64,000 nt of DNA from Hysterangium stoloniferum (GCA_015178975.1 WHVD01000003.1:744001-808000), one strand, 5' to 3'; shown: positions 39,486-51,322, numbered from the stretch's first letter. Translations and numbers: made by a program. Notes: generated by a model from the letters alone, not told the origin.

Positions 39486-40037
39486 GGTCACACCAGGCAA
39501 GGAGCACAGTCTGCAGCACTGGAGCTGAAATGGAATCAAGCCGGGCGTCAATCATCAATTTCGATTCTCGGGCATCTGAGCGCCTGAGGTGAGCTTAACT
39601 TATGACGAATTTCACAGCGTAATGTAAATAATAAAATCAAATTTTAGGTAAATCACTATATCTGACAAGATTTGCGGGTAAATCCTGTAAAACGGGTTCA
39701 ATCCGGCACGCCCCCCGCGCCCGGCATAGACTTTCGGCTGCTGGACTTCGAAACTACACGCCGTGATACGCCACCCTATGAAATTTACTTGGACACAACC
39801 CAGGTCAAAAGTTACCACATTATATGCAATGAGTTCAAAATAGATTACAGCTTTAAGAGACTATGTTAGGCTGCAAGATTTTTTCCAAAATCGACCTTGA
39901 GAGGCTTGAACAAACATGCAGTATGAATGACCATCGCGCCGGGGGCCACAAGTACCTTGCATGCACGCACTTTGACTATGTAGTATTAAAAGGTAGTATT
40001 GGTAGTACGTCGATACCATAACACAACTTGCCATGTA
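39486..40037. other. Intergenic region with no recognised gene
   Basis: This 552-bp stretch lies between the MIPC synthase start and the SWT1 stop, both on the minus strand. It holds a GC-rich patch near 39700-39735 in otherwise AT-rich DNA. The promoter of the MIPC synthase gene should be here. Confidence 0.4.
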
Positions 40038-41658
40038 CTAATCCGCTGCAAAAGCCTCCAGTACGGCATACTCGTACTCGGCAAGCTTACGCTGGTCCAA
40101 TGCAGCATAATCGAGATCCTGCGCCAATCGCGACACTTTCAGCAGCTCTCGTCCCCAGTCATGCTTCGCCCACTCGCGTCCCGGTCTCGCTCCCCGCTCG
40201 CCAGGTAACCCCAGAAAGTCAGCGAGCGAAGACGCCTCTGCATCACCGAACGACCACGTCCTCTGCCGTGGTGGGGGTATCTTAACAAGAAATTTCAAAC
40301 AGTCCCGCATGCTCCAAGATCGCGCCCAGTCATTTTCAGTCGGTAAGGGTCCGGTGAACTTGACGTTTATACTAGAGTACATAGACTCAGTATCTCTTCG
40401 GTCTTGTTGTAATCTCGAAGCCTTCCCTGTCAGCATTCGAATATGATATTGAATATCTTTCGTCAAGTGTTGATGTATATCATCTCGACGACGGGGCAAG
40501 GTTGTGCGGGGATTGCCCGATTGGGCCGGTGGATCTTCCATATCTACCTCCATTCCTTTGTCCAGCTCAGAATCATGGACAGGATATGAGGGAGGTGGAC
40601 CTCGCGCCTGTGAGGTAGCAATGGGTACAGACCGAGCTCCAGAACGTGGTGGGTGGCCACGAGATGCCTGAGATGATGCATGCATGGAAGCAGCCACAGA
40701 TGGCACATAGTCAGGTAGAGCACATTTCAACAACTGGTCTGCATCCCAGAGCTTACGTGGGGGGCGGATGACCGCAGAGATACCACGAATGAAAAGATCC
40801 GTTGCTGTCAACATAGTTTCGATATTATATTTTCATGATAAATGCATGACGACGGGCGATAAGGATATGACACACCATTAGCTAGGGCCTGAACAGCCAA
40901 GTTATTGTCATTTGTGCAGAACAGAACATCCTTTCGTTTTATGTGACTGAAATATTTACAACAGTCAAGAATCAATTCATCGTTGGATAGCTAGATTTAT
41001 CGAAATCAATAAGTAAACATCAATAAAAAGCAGGTATAAATGGTAGGTTCTTACACCGCATCGTTGTCTCCAGTCTCCACTCGGTAGTGTTGTCTGTGTA
41101 TAAGCCTGACCCTTCACACGACCCTTACCATTGCCAATTTCGCGAGCCAGCCAATCAGAAGCGTGCCTCGACTCGTAGGCGATGCTTTTTGCACTCTTCT
41201 TTTGGAAGTCCAACTCAGAGACTACAATGCCAGGAACGAGTAATATAACGTGTGACAGTCGTGTATCATCGGATTCCATGCGGGAAAGTGTTTTCTTGAC
41301 GACAGAAAGATGGTGAATCAAGATATTGGTATCCAGTATAAGGTATATTTCCGTCACATAGTCGGGTTCGCTAACCTGGAATTGACTGTAATCAATATGC
41401 GATCAAGGGGAGGCGAAAACCGCGTCATACGTCTAACATCTCTACATCGATCGCGTCGATGATCGTGGATGAATCATTTATGTATGCATCCCGACCAACC
41501 CAGTGGTCACGAGCCAGTCGAATTGGATCGTTAGACTGGTCTTGGTCTACCGCTGGAACAAGAGCTGTAGCACCCGAGTGATTTGGCCAACCTTGAGCAG
41601 GACCCTCATTATTAGAATACAAAAGTGATTGATGAGAGGAAAATGACAAGTTATGCAT
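40038..41658 (-). CDS. SWT1: Swt1-type PIN-domain endoribonuclease
   Basis: Four exons right to left (41658-41431, 41375-41055, 40990-40876, 40804-40038) give 476 residues. The PIN domain spans exons 2-3. Its acidic active-site positions are visible in LILDTNILIHHL, GIVVSELDFQKK, SNDELILDCC and LFCTNDNNLAVQA. The basic SDWLAREI and TTLPSGDWRQRCG segments match Swt1-like proteins. Exon 4 adds a disordered linker and a C-terminal helical part ending AEYEYAVLEAF. Yeast Swt1 cleaves unspliced or defective mRNPs at the nuclear pore. The N-terminal 70 residues have no recognised domain. Confidence 0.82.
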
Positions 41659-42098
41659 AATAGTCCAAATGGCTCATATGCATGAATATTCGTGGGTGAT
41701 AATGGGTGACCTTATAAACCCACTCCGACGTGGGAATGTTACATTAGGCGGCGACAGCAACATGGTTTGTAATACATATTCGTTTGTTGCGTTTGTTTTG
41801 TCACAGCATCAAATAAAGTTCGTTTTCATCGTCAAAAAGTTATCAAGTTAATTATCAAGCTTTATTAATAAAAAATTGTATATTCTACATAGTTGTTGTT
41901 TAGCCAAGCTTGTCTAATAAAATATCCTTTCTCAGATAAGCTAGAGCCTCAAAGCTTTCATATCATTCAAAGCTTCAATTATAAGAAATGCACTAAAAAT
42001 ATGGACCATGACCATTATGCATCCAATGATATTCAACCTGCACCCCTGTCACATCCACAAGTTGTGATATATGTTGAAATAATATAGACGCTAGACAG
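41659..42098. other. AT-rich intergenic region
   Basis: This 440-bp AT-rich stretch lies upstream of SWT1, leading into the repeat island. Short direct repeats of the CAAAGCTT type occur near 41950-41975. No gene is seen. Confidence 0.4.
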
Positions 42099-42386
42099 CT
42101 AGATAACAGAAAGTGATCTCAGTGTTTGCACGCAGTAGCGGGGCTAAACAGCTAGTATTTACCTAGATAACAGAAAGTGATCTAGGATGCATGATAAGTA
42201 TTGTATCTAAGTAAACGTGTAAAAGTAATCTCACCTCAGTGTTTGCACGCAGTAGCGGGGCTAAACAGCTAGTATTTACCTAGATAACAGAAAGTGATCT
42301 AGGATGCATGATAAGTATTGTATCTAAGTAAACGTGTAAAAGTAATCTCACCTCAGTGTTTGCACGCAGTAGCGGGGCTAAACAGC
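42099..42386. repeat. Tandem repeat, 117-bp period, about 2.5 copies
   Basis: The word AGTGTTTGCACGCAGTAGCG recurs at 42121, 42238 and 42355, exactly 117 bp apart, with near-perfect identity between copies. A partial copy (AGATAACAGAAAGTGATCT) begins at about 42099. The array ends about 100 bp before the copia element. It does not encode an open protein repeat. The near identity suggests a recent expansion. Confidence 0.9.
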
Positions 42387-42484
42387 TGAGGTGCACTAGC
42401 TATAGATACTAAGTTTTTAAGGTATTGACATTCTATCTATGATCGTACGTTGCGTATTTCGGAGAGGGTAAAACAGGAAGTAAC

Positions 42485-42787
42485 TGTTAGTAATCAAGTC
42501 TTTGTGTAAAACGTAACCGAAATATGGATCCGATGATGAATATATGCGCATATATTGAGGTGCCGCTAAGGGGAAAGTAGCCCCTAATCTCCTTAATGAT
42601 GCAATGGACTAGAAACTTCGAGGATCTGAATTTCCCCTATTTACTCCCCTATTTACTCCCCTAAAACAATTAGAAAGTAGATAAAAAGTCGCAATATTTT
42701 GCATATACCTCAGTGAAGTCTACTCACTCACTCACTGAATTTTGCAAACAGACTCAATCCTTTCGAAATATTGTCTCCTAATTAACA
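42485..42787 (+). repeat. 5' LTR of copia element
   Basis: A 303-bp LTR beginning TGTTAGTAATC and ending TTAACA. It is followed by GGTTATGGGCCCC, where the primer-binding site should be; I did not match it to a tRNA. The 3' copy shares the first 240 or so bases. Confidence 0.85.
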
Positions 42788-44472
42788 GGTTATGGGCCCC
42801 GCTATAGTCACACTTGAGAAACTCGCTGATAATGGCGAAAATTGGATCGCTTGGAAAAGCAGAATACTATCCATATTGGAATCAGGTGCACTGTTGAAAC
42901 ACATTGACGGAAGTGCACAGCACAGTATATGTTGCAGGAACTGTATTAACAAATGATCAGCTAGATATTAGGGACAAACAAGAGGAACGTTTGGATCGTT
43001 ACCTTGCACGTGAAGGACGAGTCAAAGCTCAGATCTTCCTATCTGTCGGCCTTTCTCTTATGCTCAGTCTTCAAAGACTCGGCACAGCAAGAGAAGTATG
43101 GGAGGCCGTTTGCCAGGAATTCGAGTTGAAGCCAAAAATGGCTCAAGTTGATTTCAGCGCAGAATGCGTGCTCTAAAATGCAAAGAAGGGGAAGATGTCC
43201 ATTCCCACCTTGACACCCTACTTGAAATGTATCAGCAATTAGCAAGTATGGGAATGAAGATAGAAGATACCGATTTCTTCAATATTATGCTGAGTTCACT
43301 CCCGGACTCCTACGATGTTATGATGAACACAGTAACGACTTCTGCAACAGCCACTGGAACTGTTTTAACCCCAACAAATCTAATAACAATGATCAAAGCC
43401 GAATATGAGCGTAGAAAATCAAAGAAAACCCCAAACTCAACTAATAACAACAATCAAGCTCTTCTAGCCAATACTAAGGGCCAGCGGCGAAGTACGGGTC
43501 CTAACAATAACTCCTGGAACTCGAGAAATACCTCCACAGCTCAAAATCGAAACCTGACATGCTTCAATCCGAATTGCAGACGGATCGGGCACGTCATAGC
43601 CGATTGTTGGGCTAAAGGTGGTGGCAAGGAGGGGCAAGGACCAAGATATATGCGCGGAAATTCAAGGTGCAATAGCACAAACCAAAGGGGATACAATACA
43701 GGCAACAACAGGAATGCAAACATCACAAACGAAGAGTCATATGCATTCGCCAGCTCATTAAACACCGGAATTTTAACAAATCATGAAACTAGCAACAATG
43801 GTACAAAAATTGTCGAAGTATGGGACTCTGGGGCCAATTCTCACATGTCCCCATATCTAAGCTTATTCTCAAGCTTCAAAACAATAGATCCACCTCGGAA
43901 AATTCGTGCCGCAGATAAGACAGAGTTCTTAGCCATGGGAATTGGCAATATGTGCATACAAGTGCAAAACGGCAGCAAGCCCACTAACATCACATTACAA
44001 AATGTGTTGTACTCACCCGAATTAGCTTTTACTTTAGTGTCCATCGCATGTTGCGATAAAAAGGGATTCTCATGCACATTTGGCGATGGAAAATGCACCC
44101 TTCGAAATCCGGAGGGAGGTATATGTGGTCAAATTGATCAAATCAATGGTCTATATCAAAGAAGTTACATTATCCACAAGACCAATAATCTACACAATGA
44201 AGCTTGCACTACGATGACAATAAACGAGCTGCATACACGCATGGGACACATAGCACCAACTGCTGCGAAGCAAATGGTCGAGAATGGGGCAATCGAAGGA
44301 ATCACGTTAGATCACTCAAAGCCTATCGAATTTTGTGAAGCCTGTATCAAAGGGAAAATCACTCAAGAACCAATCCCAAAAGTTAGGAAGTCAGAACGAG
44401 CCAAATCTCAAGGCCAAAAGATACACACCGATGTATGGGGGCCATCTGAAGTTCAAACCATTGGAGGTTGTA

Positions 44473-44685
44473 CAGTGACTTACAAAACGTATCCAATGTT
44501 TTGTAGTTTCAGCTTATATATGCTATATCCCAGTAGATAAAATAGTAGAAATCACCAAAATATTTGTGAACATGACCTATCATGTATATATGTATATGGT
44601 AGAACTATATTATGTAATATCCATATATGGAAACACTATGAATATATGATTGGAGAGGGTTCATTGGATACATTTTGTAACTGAC
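44473..44685. repeat. Left terminal inverted repeat of Tc1 element
   Basis: About 213 bp matching the right end in inverted orientation. The motif TTACAAAAyGTATCCAAT occurs at the outer tip and, inverted, at the inner boundary (44664-44681). Confidence 0.8.
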
Positions 44686-44820
44686 AGGTTCTAGCATGAA
44701 AACCATGTGCCTATGTTGATTGTTTGCAGTTGTTTATGTTTTTCAACATGTCATGTGATCATTCTATACTACAGTATAAGTAGAACGGCTTTCTCAGCTA
44801 AGATTCCCTCAATTCTAACT

Positions 44821-45836
44821 ATGCATCCCCTTTCCACTGCTGCCCAGTATGAGATCCTTTCTCTACTTAATGCTGGCCATTCTGCCAGACATATTTCAGT
44901 TTCTACTGGCTATAGCTATGCTACTATCTCTAGACTTTGTTCTAAACACTGTTCCCACCTTTCTAAGTCCTCTGGTGGTCACCCTTCCAAACTCTCCACA
45001 GCCAACATCCATTTTGCACAACACCTTATCAGCTCTAGAAAGGCTGATACAGCTGTAGATGCAACAAAGGCACTTTGCACTATCACCAACCAGTCACTCA
45101 ATCCTCAAACAGTGCGTCGTGGACTCAAGGCAGCTGGGATGAAGCCTGTGGTAAAGAAGAAAAGGCCTCTTGTTTCTAAGAGGCATAGGAAGGAGAGGAT
45201 GGATTTTACTTTGGCACATCAGGATTGGACTGTGGAGTATTGGAAGAAGGTGGTGTGGTCTGATGAGACCAAAATTAATAGGCTGGGGTCAGATGGCAGA
45301 AGTGGGTGTGGAAAAAGGCAGGGGAGGGCTTGAGTGACAGGCTGGTTGAGGGAACCCTGAAGTTTGGTGGTGGATCTTTAATGGTTTGGGGGTGTATGCT
45401 GTGGGAGGGGGTTGGGTATGCATGCAAGATTGATGGAATGATTGATGGGGATCTCTACATCCAGGTTCTGGAGGATGACCTGCAAGCCAGTCTTAAGGAC
45501 TATGGTAAATCTGCCAATGGTATCATCTTCCAGCAAGACAATGACCCCAAGCATACCTGCAAGAAGGCCCAGAATTGGTTCCAAGAAAATGGTTTCAGGG
45601 TTCTCTCATGACCAGCACAGTCTCCTGACTTGAATCCCATTGAACACCTATGGAATCACCTGAAGAGGAGGTTGGCAGGGTATGAGAATGCACCCCAGGT
45701 GATGGAAGAGTTGTGGGAGAGGGTGGTGGATGAATGGTACAATATTGATGAAAAGGTGTGTCAGGATTTGATTGAAAGTATGCCTAGGAGGGCTTCAGAT
45801 GTATTAAAGGCAAAGGGTGGCTACACTAAGTACTAA
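44821..45836 (+). pseudogene. Tc1-type DD34E transposase, degraded
   Basis: The frame opens MHPLSTAAQYEILSLLNAGH with an N-terminal helix-turn-helix. The three catalytic positions are visible: D in WSDETKIN, D in QQDNDPKHT and E in SPDLNPIEHLW. The spacing between the last two is 34 residues, the Tc1 signature. A one-base deletion near 45297 shifts the frame after RLGSDG, with reading resuming as KWVWKKAGEG. A TGA at 45609 sits where the family has the W of the SWPAQSPDLN block. The C-terminus SDVLKAKGGYTKY is present. Two lesions in a 1-kb gene indicate recent inactivation. Confidence 0.9.
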
Positions 45837-45862
45837 ATACTAGTAATTTCCTGCCTAAATGT

Positions 45863-46075
45863 GTCAGTTACAAAATGTATCCAATGAATGCTTTCCATTG
45901 AAATATTCATAGTGTTTCCATATATAGATATTACATAATATAGTTCTACCATATAAATATATACATGATAGGTCATGTTCACAAATATTCTGGTGATTTA
46001 TACTGTTTTATCTACTGGGATATAGCATATATAAGCTGAAATGACAAAACATTGGATACATTTTGTAAGTCACTG
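45863..46075. repeat. Right terminal inverted repeat of Tc1 element
   Basis: About 213 bp, the inverted partner of 44473-44685. It likewise starts and ends with the same motif in opposite orientations. Confidence 0.8.
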
Positions 46076-48748
46076 TAGATGGTATATATCATTTACTGAT
46101 GACTTCACAAGGGAAACAAGAATCTACTTGATGAAAACGAAGGGAGAAGCATTCCAAAAGTACAAATCATACGAGGCATTCCTAAATCAACAAAGGAATA
46201 TTGCAATTAAGAAACTACAGTCAGACAATGGGGGCGAATATACATCCAATGAGTTTAAAGACTATCTATCCTCATGTGGAACCCTCCAACAGTTAACCGT
46301 TCATGATACTCCCCAACAGAATGGTGTCGCAGAAAGACTAAATCGAACATTAATTGAACATACCCGGTCGATGCTCATCGCTGCGAATTTGCCCAAGTTC
46401 CTATGGGGCGAGTGCATACAACATGCAGTGTATCTAAAGAATAGAACAGCAACATCAGCGCTCGATGGAAAAACACCATACGAGCTAGTTCATAACAAGA
46501 AGCTGAATCTAAGTGACTTACCGGAATGGGGAGAAATTGTATACGTGAGGATGGAACCAGAGGGAGGTAAACTAGGACCCAAGGCAAAAGAGGGCCACTG
46601 GGTCGGGTACAGTTTTAACAGTGAAGGACACCACATATATTGGCCAGAAAAACGCACCGTAACTGTAGAATGAAATGTGGCATTCCCCAAGCAAGCTGGG
46701 GCTCCTATACTCGTATCAGGAAGGGATCTAGAGCCCAAGATATACAAAATACTTCCTCAAATGCCCACAGACGTACCATTGCCCGAATCGCCTCAAGTTA
46801 GCATTCCAGAGCTACCAGAAACTACAGAATCCTTACCTCAAGAGCAATTGAGACGAAGTTCAAGAACCAGATTTCCATCTGATTATATGCGCCGTCTTAG
46901 ACAAGGGGAAGGTACCGCAGGTTCTAGTCAAATTGAATTCTCTCCAAAATTGCAAGTACCAGAAGAATTCGGAAAGGCTACATGTGTTATATTAGAAGAT
47001 GAAAACGGTTTTGATGAAGACTCAATTTTATGGGAAGACAGTCCAAGTGAGCCGCCAATCATGGTCGATAAAAACATTTCATATGCAGACACATATAGCC
47101 CATTGGAATGGATGGAATTTACAGACAAGATGGACAGCGAAAGATTGGAATCGATAGGGATGGTTGCAAACATTCAAGAAGGTGTGCCAGCTACAGTGGA
47201 AGAGGCTATGAGAGGAGACGATTGGCCATTGTGGAAGCCGGCATTTTTAAAGGAGTTGAAGGCCTTACATGATTTAGGCACCTGGGAACTCGTCGACAAG
47301 CCCGAAGGAATCAATATAGTTGGTTCTAAATGGACATTAAGAATAAAATGCGATGCAAATGGAAACATCAATACATACAAGGCAAGACTAGTAGCTCAAG
47401 GCTTTACACAAGTATTTGGGACGGACTATGAAGAGACATTCTCTCCAATTGTTCGTTTAGCTTCGCTGAGGCTTATAACAGGCATAGCAGCCCAGAACAG
47501 TTGGCCTATAGAACAAATGGACATTAACAATGCATACTTAAATGCAAAGCTTACGGAAATGGTGTATATGCACCAACCACCGGGTTTTCCTCAAGGTCCA
47601 CCATCGAAGGTGCTCAAATTGAAAAAGGCTCTATACGGTTTAAAGCAATCAGGCAGAGAATGGTACAAACTACTCAGCAAGGTGATGAATCAAATGGGAT
47701 TTATTTGCTCACTATCTGATCCAGCCGTATTCTACAAACGAGTGGAACACAGTATTATCATCATTGCAGTAGCTGTGGACGATCTCACCATCACTGCAAA
47801 TACGAACAAAGAGATAATTCAAACAAAAGAACAATTCAAATCGCATTTCAAAATGAAGGATATGGGTGAATTACATTGGTTATTAAATATAGAGGTCAAA
47901 TACGATATCAAAGTGCATACAATCTCATTCAGACAAACCGCATATATCGACTTAATCATCAAACATTTCAACTTACAAGATGCAATCCCAATCACATTGC
48001 CTATGGACCCCAAACCATTATTATCAAAAGAGCAATGTCCGACTACATCTAAAGAACGTGAAAATATGAAGAACATTCCTTATCGCGAAGCTATTGGTTC
48101 ATTAATGTGGGCCGCAATGGGTACAAGACCAGATATTGCTTTCGCAGTATCTATTCTATCTCAATTTATGGAAAATCTGGGACGAATACATTGGGAAGCA
48201 ACAAAAAGGGTACTAAAATATTTGAAGGGAACACGGGACTTCAAATTAACATTAGGAAGAAACGAGAGTGGAATAATGGGATATACAGATGCGGATTGGG
48301 GACAACAACCAGATTGACATTCGATGTCAGGTTATTGCTTTCTATTAAATGGTGGAGCATTCTCTTGAGTTCAAACAAACAAAGACTCATAACTTTATCT
48401 AGCACCGAGGCTGAATTCGTCGCAGCTACATATGCTATTAAAGAAGCATGCTGGATTCGCAAATTCATGAACGAAATCTTTCATCCATTCACGAAATCAA
48501 TTACGCTCCATTGCGACAATCAAGCCGCTATTATAATATCGAAGAATAACAGATTTCAAGGACGAACAAAGCACATCGATATACGATACAAGTTCATATA
48601 CGAAATTGTGGAAAATGGCACAGTTACACTTGCATATTGTCCTACCGAAGATATGACAGCAGACATATTCACCAAAGCATTACCTCGCCCAAAACTTATC
48701 TATTTTACATCAAAACTCGGTCTTATCAACACTCGACTTGAGGGGAAG

Positions 48749-48991
48749 TGTTAGTAATCAAGTCTTCATGTAAAACGTAACCGAAATATGGATCCGATGA
48801 CGAATATATGTGCATATATTGAGGTGCCGCTAAGGGGAAAGTAGCCCCTAATCTCCTCAATGATGCAATGGACTAGAAACTTCGAGGATCTGAATTTCCC
48901 CTAAAAACTCCCCTAAAACAATTAGAAAGTAGATAAAAAGTTGCAATATTTTGCCATATACCTCAGTGAAGTCTACTCACTCACTCACTGA
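48749..48991 (+). repeat. 3' LTR of copia element (partial)
   Basis: The sequence starts TGTTAGTAATC directly after the purine tract and matches the 5' LTR to about 48991, then diverges. It is therefore shorter than the 5' copy, and no target-site duplication can be read. Confidence 0.85.
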
Positions 48992-49088
48992 TGTGCTGCA
49001 AATATGTGTGTGATAGATTGGTTTTATTGGAAACTTGGCCCTCCTTATATACATTTTGATAACTCAATGATTAGCTAACTATTTAGTT

Positions 49089-49123
49089 TATGAGGTCATT
49101 AGTGAGATCATAATGACCTCATA
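49089..49123. repeat. Perfect inverted repeat, 13-bp arms, 9-nt loop
   Basis: TATGAGGTCATTA and its exact complement TAATGACCTCATA are separated by GTGAGATCA. This could form a DNA cruciform or RNA hairpin. Function unknown. Confidence 0.8.
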
Positions 49124-49267
49124 TTCTACTCATTATTTACCCTTTGTTTAACATGTGATTCCCTTCTCTGAGACAAGGGTTCTAACCTCTTGCTTGAACA
49201 TGAAGGTTCAAGGCCGCGGTCCCGGGACGGAAGCAAACGATGAGTCGGCGGAACCTAATAATGACTT

Positions 49268-49327
49268 GGGTAGTCACATTCGTGACTTGTGTGACTCGGG
49301 TAGTCACATTCGTGACCTTTGTGACAT
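49268..49327. repeat. 30-bp direct repeat, two copies
   Basis: GGGTAGTCACATTCGTGAC occurs at 49268 and 49298. Each copy carries the small palindrome GTCAC-ATTC-GTGAC. In one frame it reads as a repeated GSHIRDLCD. Confidence 0.75.
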
Positions 49328-49618
49328 CCCGACACTGGAGGCTTATGTAATACGTCACATGACTCCAAAAATGCGCAAACTAGGCTGCACAAGGTGCCGA
49401 AAGGTAATAACTAAGTAAATAAAATATAAATAATTAGTTAAAAACTATAATAAATTAACTAAGATATAATAGCATAATATGAGTCCATATATGCTATTAT
49501 TTATGTGAAGTTAAAAGGAATAAGGCCTATTTTTCACAATAAACATAGTAAACATACAATAAAAATTCGAGAAAATATTAAGTAATTCAAAGAAAATTAA
49601 GAGAACATTATGAGATAA

Positions 49619-50418
49619 TGTTGATACATCACACTAACCTGTACGCCCCCACGCGCTACAAGCACCAATCATCTGTTTATAGGATTTCCCACCCGGACTC
49701 CGTTATGTCAAGACTCGTTACGTTCGACCTCATTACGACACATATCAGTCACCGGACTTCCCCCAGACTCCGTCTCTGTCTATGTCCGTCTTCGTCCCAC
49801 GCATCAGTCACCGGTCCCCACTTAGAATCCCGTCACCACTCTAATCGAGCCCCGTTCCCGTTTTAGTCAAATGACCTGTCACGATTTAGGACTCCGCTCC
49901 CACTCCGTTTCCCGTTATGGGTTATGCTTTGTCACGATTCGGACTCCGCTCCATTCCGTTCCGTTCCTAACACCAATTTGGTGTTTACTATTCCCGTTTC
50001 ATGTTTTGTTAGTTCTCGTTTTGTTGTTACTGGATTTGGTATGTCATGCATTCCACGGTCTATATAAACTGGCAGATGTTGTACATACAATCCAGTCAGA
50101 AAATTAGCTTAGATTCCCCCCAGTAATCTAATAATATTTTCCGCTCTAAAACCTTACTCGATTCACATCGCTCGCACTAGTCGGAGCCCACGGGCTCCAG
50201 CACATCTATCTCTCTCAACCAACTCGACTCACGACCCACGACCCTCGACTTACGACTTACGACCCACGAACCCCGCCCGGATTCCCCAGGATCCCTGTCC
50301 GTCCGTTTGAAATTGGACAACACGATCTAGCGAGGGCGCAGCCTATAAGCTGAAGCCAAGTCCTACCGGATATCCCACGGGTTTCTCCAGAAACCCGGCC
50401 TGTGTATGTATCCTAACA
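49619..50418. mobile_element. Solo LTR-like element, probably Ty3/gypsy or copia type
   Basis: An 800-bp segment from TGTTGATACAT to ATGTATCCTAACA, whose ends are imperfect inverted copies with TG...CA termini. Inside are a TATA box (TATATAAA at 50061) about 360 bp from the right end and a GC-rich body, as in LTRs. No coding region adjoins it. No clear target duplication is seen, so it may be an old solo LTR or a recombined remnant. Family is a guess. Confidence 0.55.
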
Positions 50419-51287
50419 CAAATCACAGTTACTGCAGTGATGTGTTTCATGTATTTAGTGGCAGTGAGTACAGTGGAACATATGGATCTGCACCAGGGAC
50501 TTGACCAGTGTACAGAGGTTCAAAATTGGTTTTTTCTGGCCTTGTTATACTACTAAAATTAAATATATTAATATTTTTATGTTATAGAACTCGACTGGCT
50601 GAGAATGGCTGGTTTACCCAAAACAGCAAGCATTGGGCTGACATATCCCCTTGGCACTAGTGCTAATGTCAAACCCCAAATTCAAAATTCAAAAGAAAAA
50701 TAGACCTGATACAGTTGGGACACCATACCCGGTGATAATCAAGGTAAGTGATGAGCTGGGTGACAATCATATGGTCACACCGCCTCGGTAGAACCTATTT
50801 TGGTCTGGCCAATACTGTTTTGTGTCTTAATATCATTCTGAAACAAGCTCGCATTAATAATATATGGTAGCCGTGTGGTCTTGAACGTGATAACGTTGAT
50901 CTGGTAATGTTCACCTGGAGTGACAATGATTTTTGTAATACTTCTTATTTAGAGTTAATAGAGAGTATTTGCAACTAATATTAGATTGTGCTAGCCACTT
51001 CTCCATATCGTCGTGAGGCATTATCACAATCTCCTTTCCCCTCATTGATTCCCCGGATTTCATGACATGCGCTTTTCACAGCAAATATTCTGTCAGGGTA
51101 TACTTGCATGAGTTGCCACTCACTGAGAGACCTTATTGGATACTACTTACCAAAGCTCAGCAGAAGTTGTGTACTGTGACCTTTATGGGAAAGACCGGTT
51201 CCACTGGCCAGGTTCCGGTTCTACTAGTTTTCTTTGGCGGGCCAAACAACCAGAAGCCGGAAGCGTGGATCAGACGGTGTGACCTCT
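50419..51287. other. Intergenic region with no recognised gene
   Basis: This stretch of about 870 bp lies between the repeat island and the RNPS1-like gene. Composition is mixed and I recognise no transposon or RNA. The last 250 bp should hold the promoter and leader of the SR-protein gene. Confidence 0.4.
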
Positions 51288-51310
51288 GTGTAACGTGTTG
51301 CCCGTTACAC
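51288..51310 (+). promoter_or_regulatory. Hairpin in leader of RNPS1-like gene
   Basis: GTGTAACG and its exact complement CGTTACAC flank a 7-nt loop. The hairpin ends 12 bases before the start codon. If transcribed it would form an 8-bp stem in the leader. Confidence 0.45.
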
Positions 51311-51322
51311 CATCTCTGCATT

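Larger units (their letters stand above)
44473..46075 (+). mobile_element. Tc1/mariner-type DNA transposon inserted in the copia element
   Basis: A 1603-bp element flanked by TA target duplications (44471-44472 and 46076-46077). Its outer ends CAGTGACTTACAAAACG and the complement of the right end differ at one base within the first 25. The long inverted ends are about 213 bp each (44473-44685, 45863-46075). Inside lies a DD34E transposase. The insertion splits the copia integrase region, so it is younger than the copia element. The transposase is damaged (see its entry), so the copy is not autonomous. Confidence 0.92.
42485..48991 (+). mobile_element. Ty1/copia LTR retrotransposon, broken, with nested Tc1 insertion
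   Basis: A Pseudoviridae-type element with a 5' LTR, internal gag-pol in copia order and a partial 3' LTR. The gag region (about 42.8-43.7 kb) has a CX4CX4HX4C zinc knuckle. A protease with a DSG site follows at about 43.8 kb, then integrase with its HHCC zinc site (about 44.2 kb) and catalytic core resuming after the nested transposon. Reverse transcriptase lies at about 47.2-47.9 kb and RNase H at about 48.4-48.7 kb. A purine tract (GAGGGGAAG) sits just before the 3' LTR. The order integrase before reverse transcriptase places it in Ty1/copia. It is broken: besides the 1.6-kb DNA transposon in the integrase region it has about three other breaks. LTR divergence of about 3% plus one short indel suggests a fairly recent insertion. 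Confidence 0.92.
48992..49618. other. AT-rich repeat-island segment with hairpin and short direct repeats
   Basis: This 627-bp stretch lies between the copia element and the next LTR-like element. It contains a 13-bp-stem hairpin (49089-49123), a 30-bp direct repeat (49268-49327) and an 87-codon open frame (49155-49418) with no recognised domain. The last 200 bp are extremely AT-rich. It is probably old repeat debris. Confidence 0.45.

Noticed and set aside
39684-39735. tRNA-like B-box word (GGGTTCAATCC) in GC-rich patch
   Set aside because: No acceptor stem, D arm or anticodon arm can be folded around it, so it is not called as a tRNA or SINE.
42099-42386. Possible CRISPR-like array
   Set aside because: The units are contiguous 117-bp tandem copies without unique spacers, and the host is a fungus.
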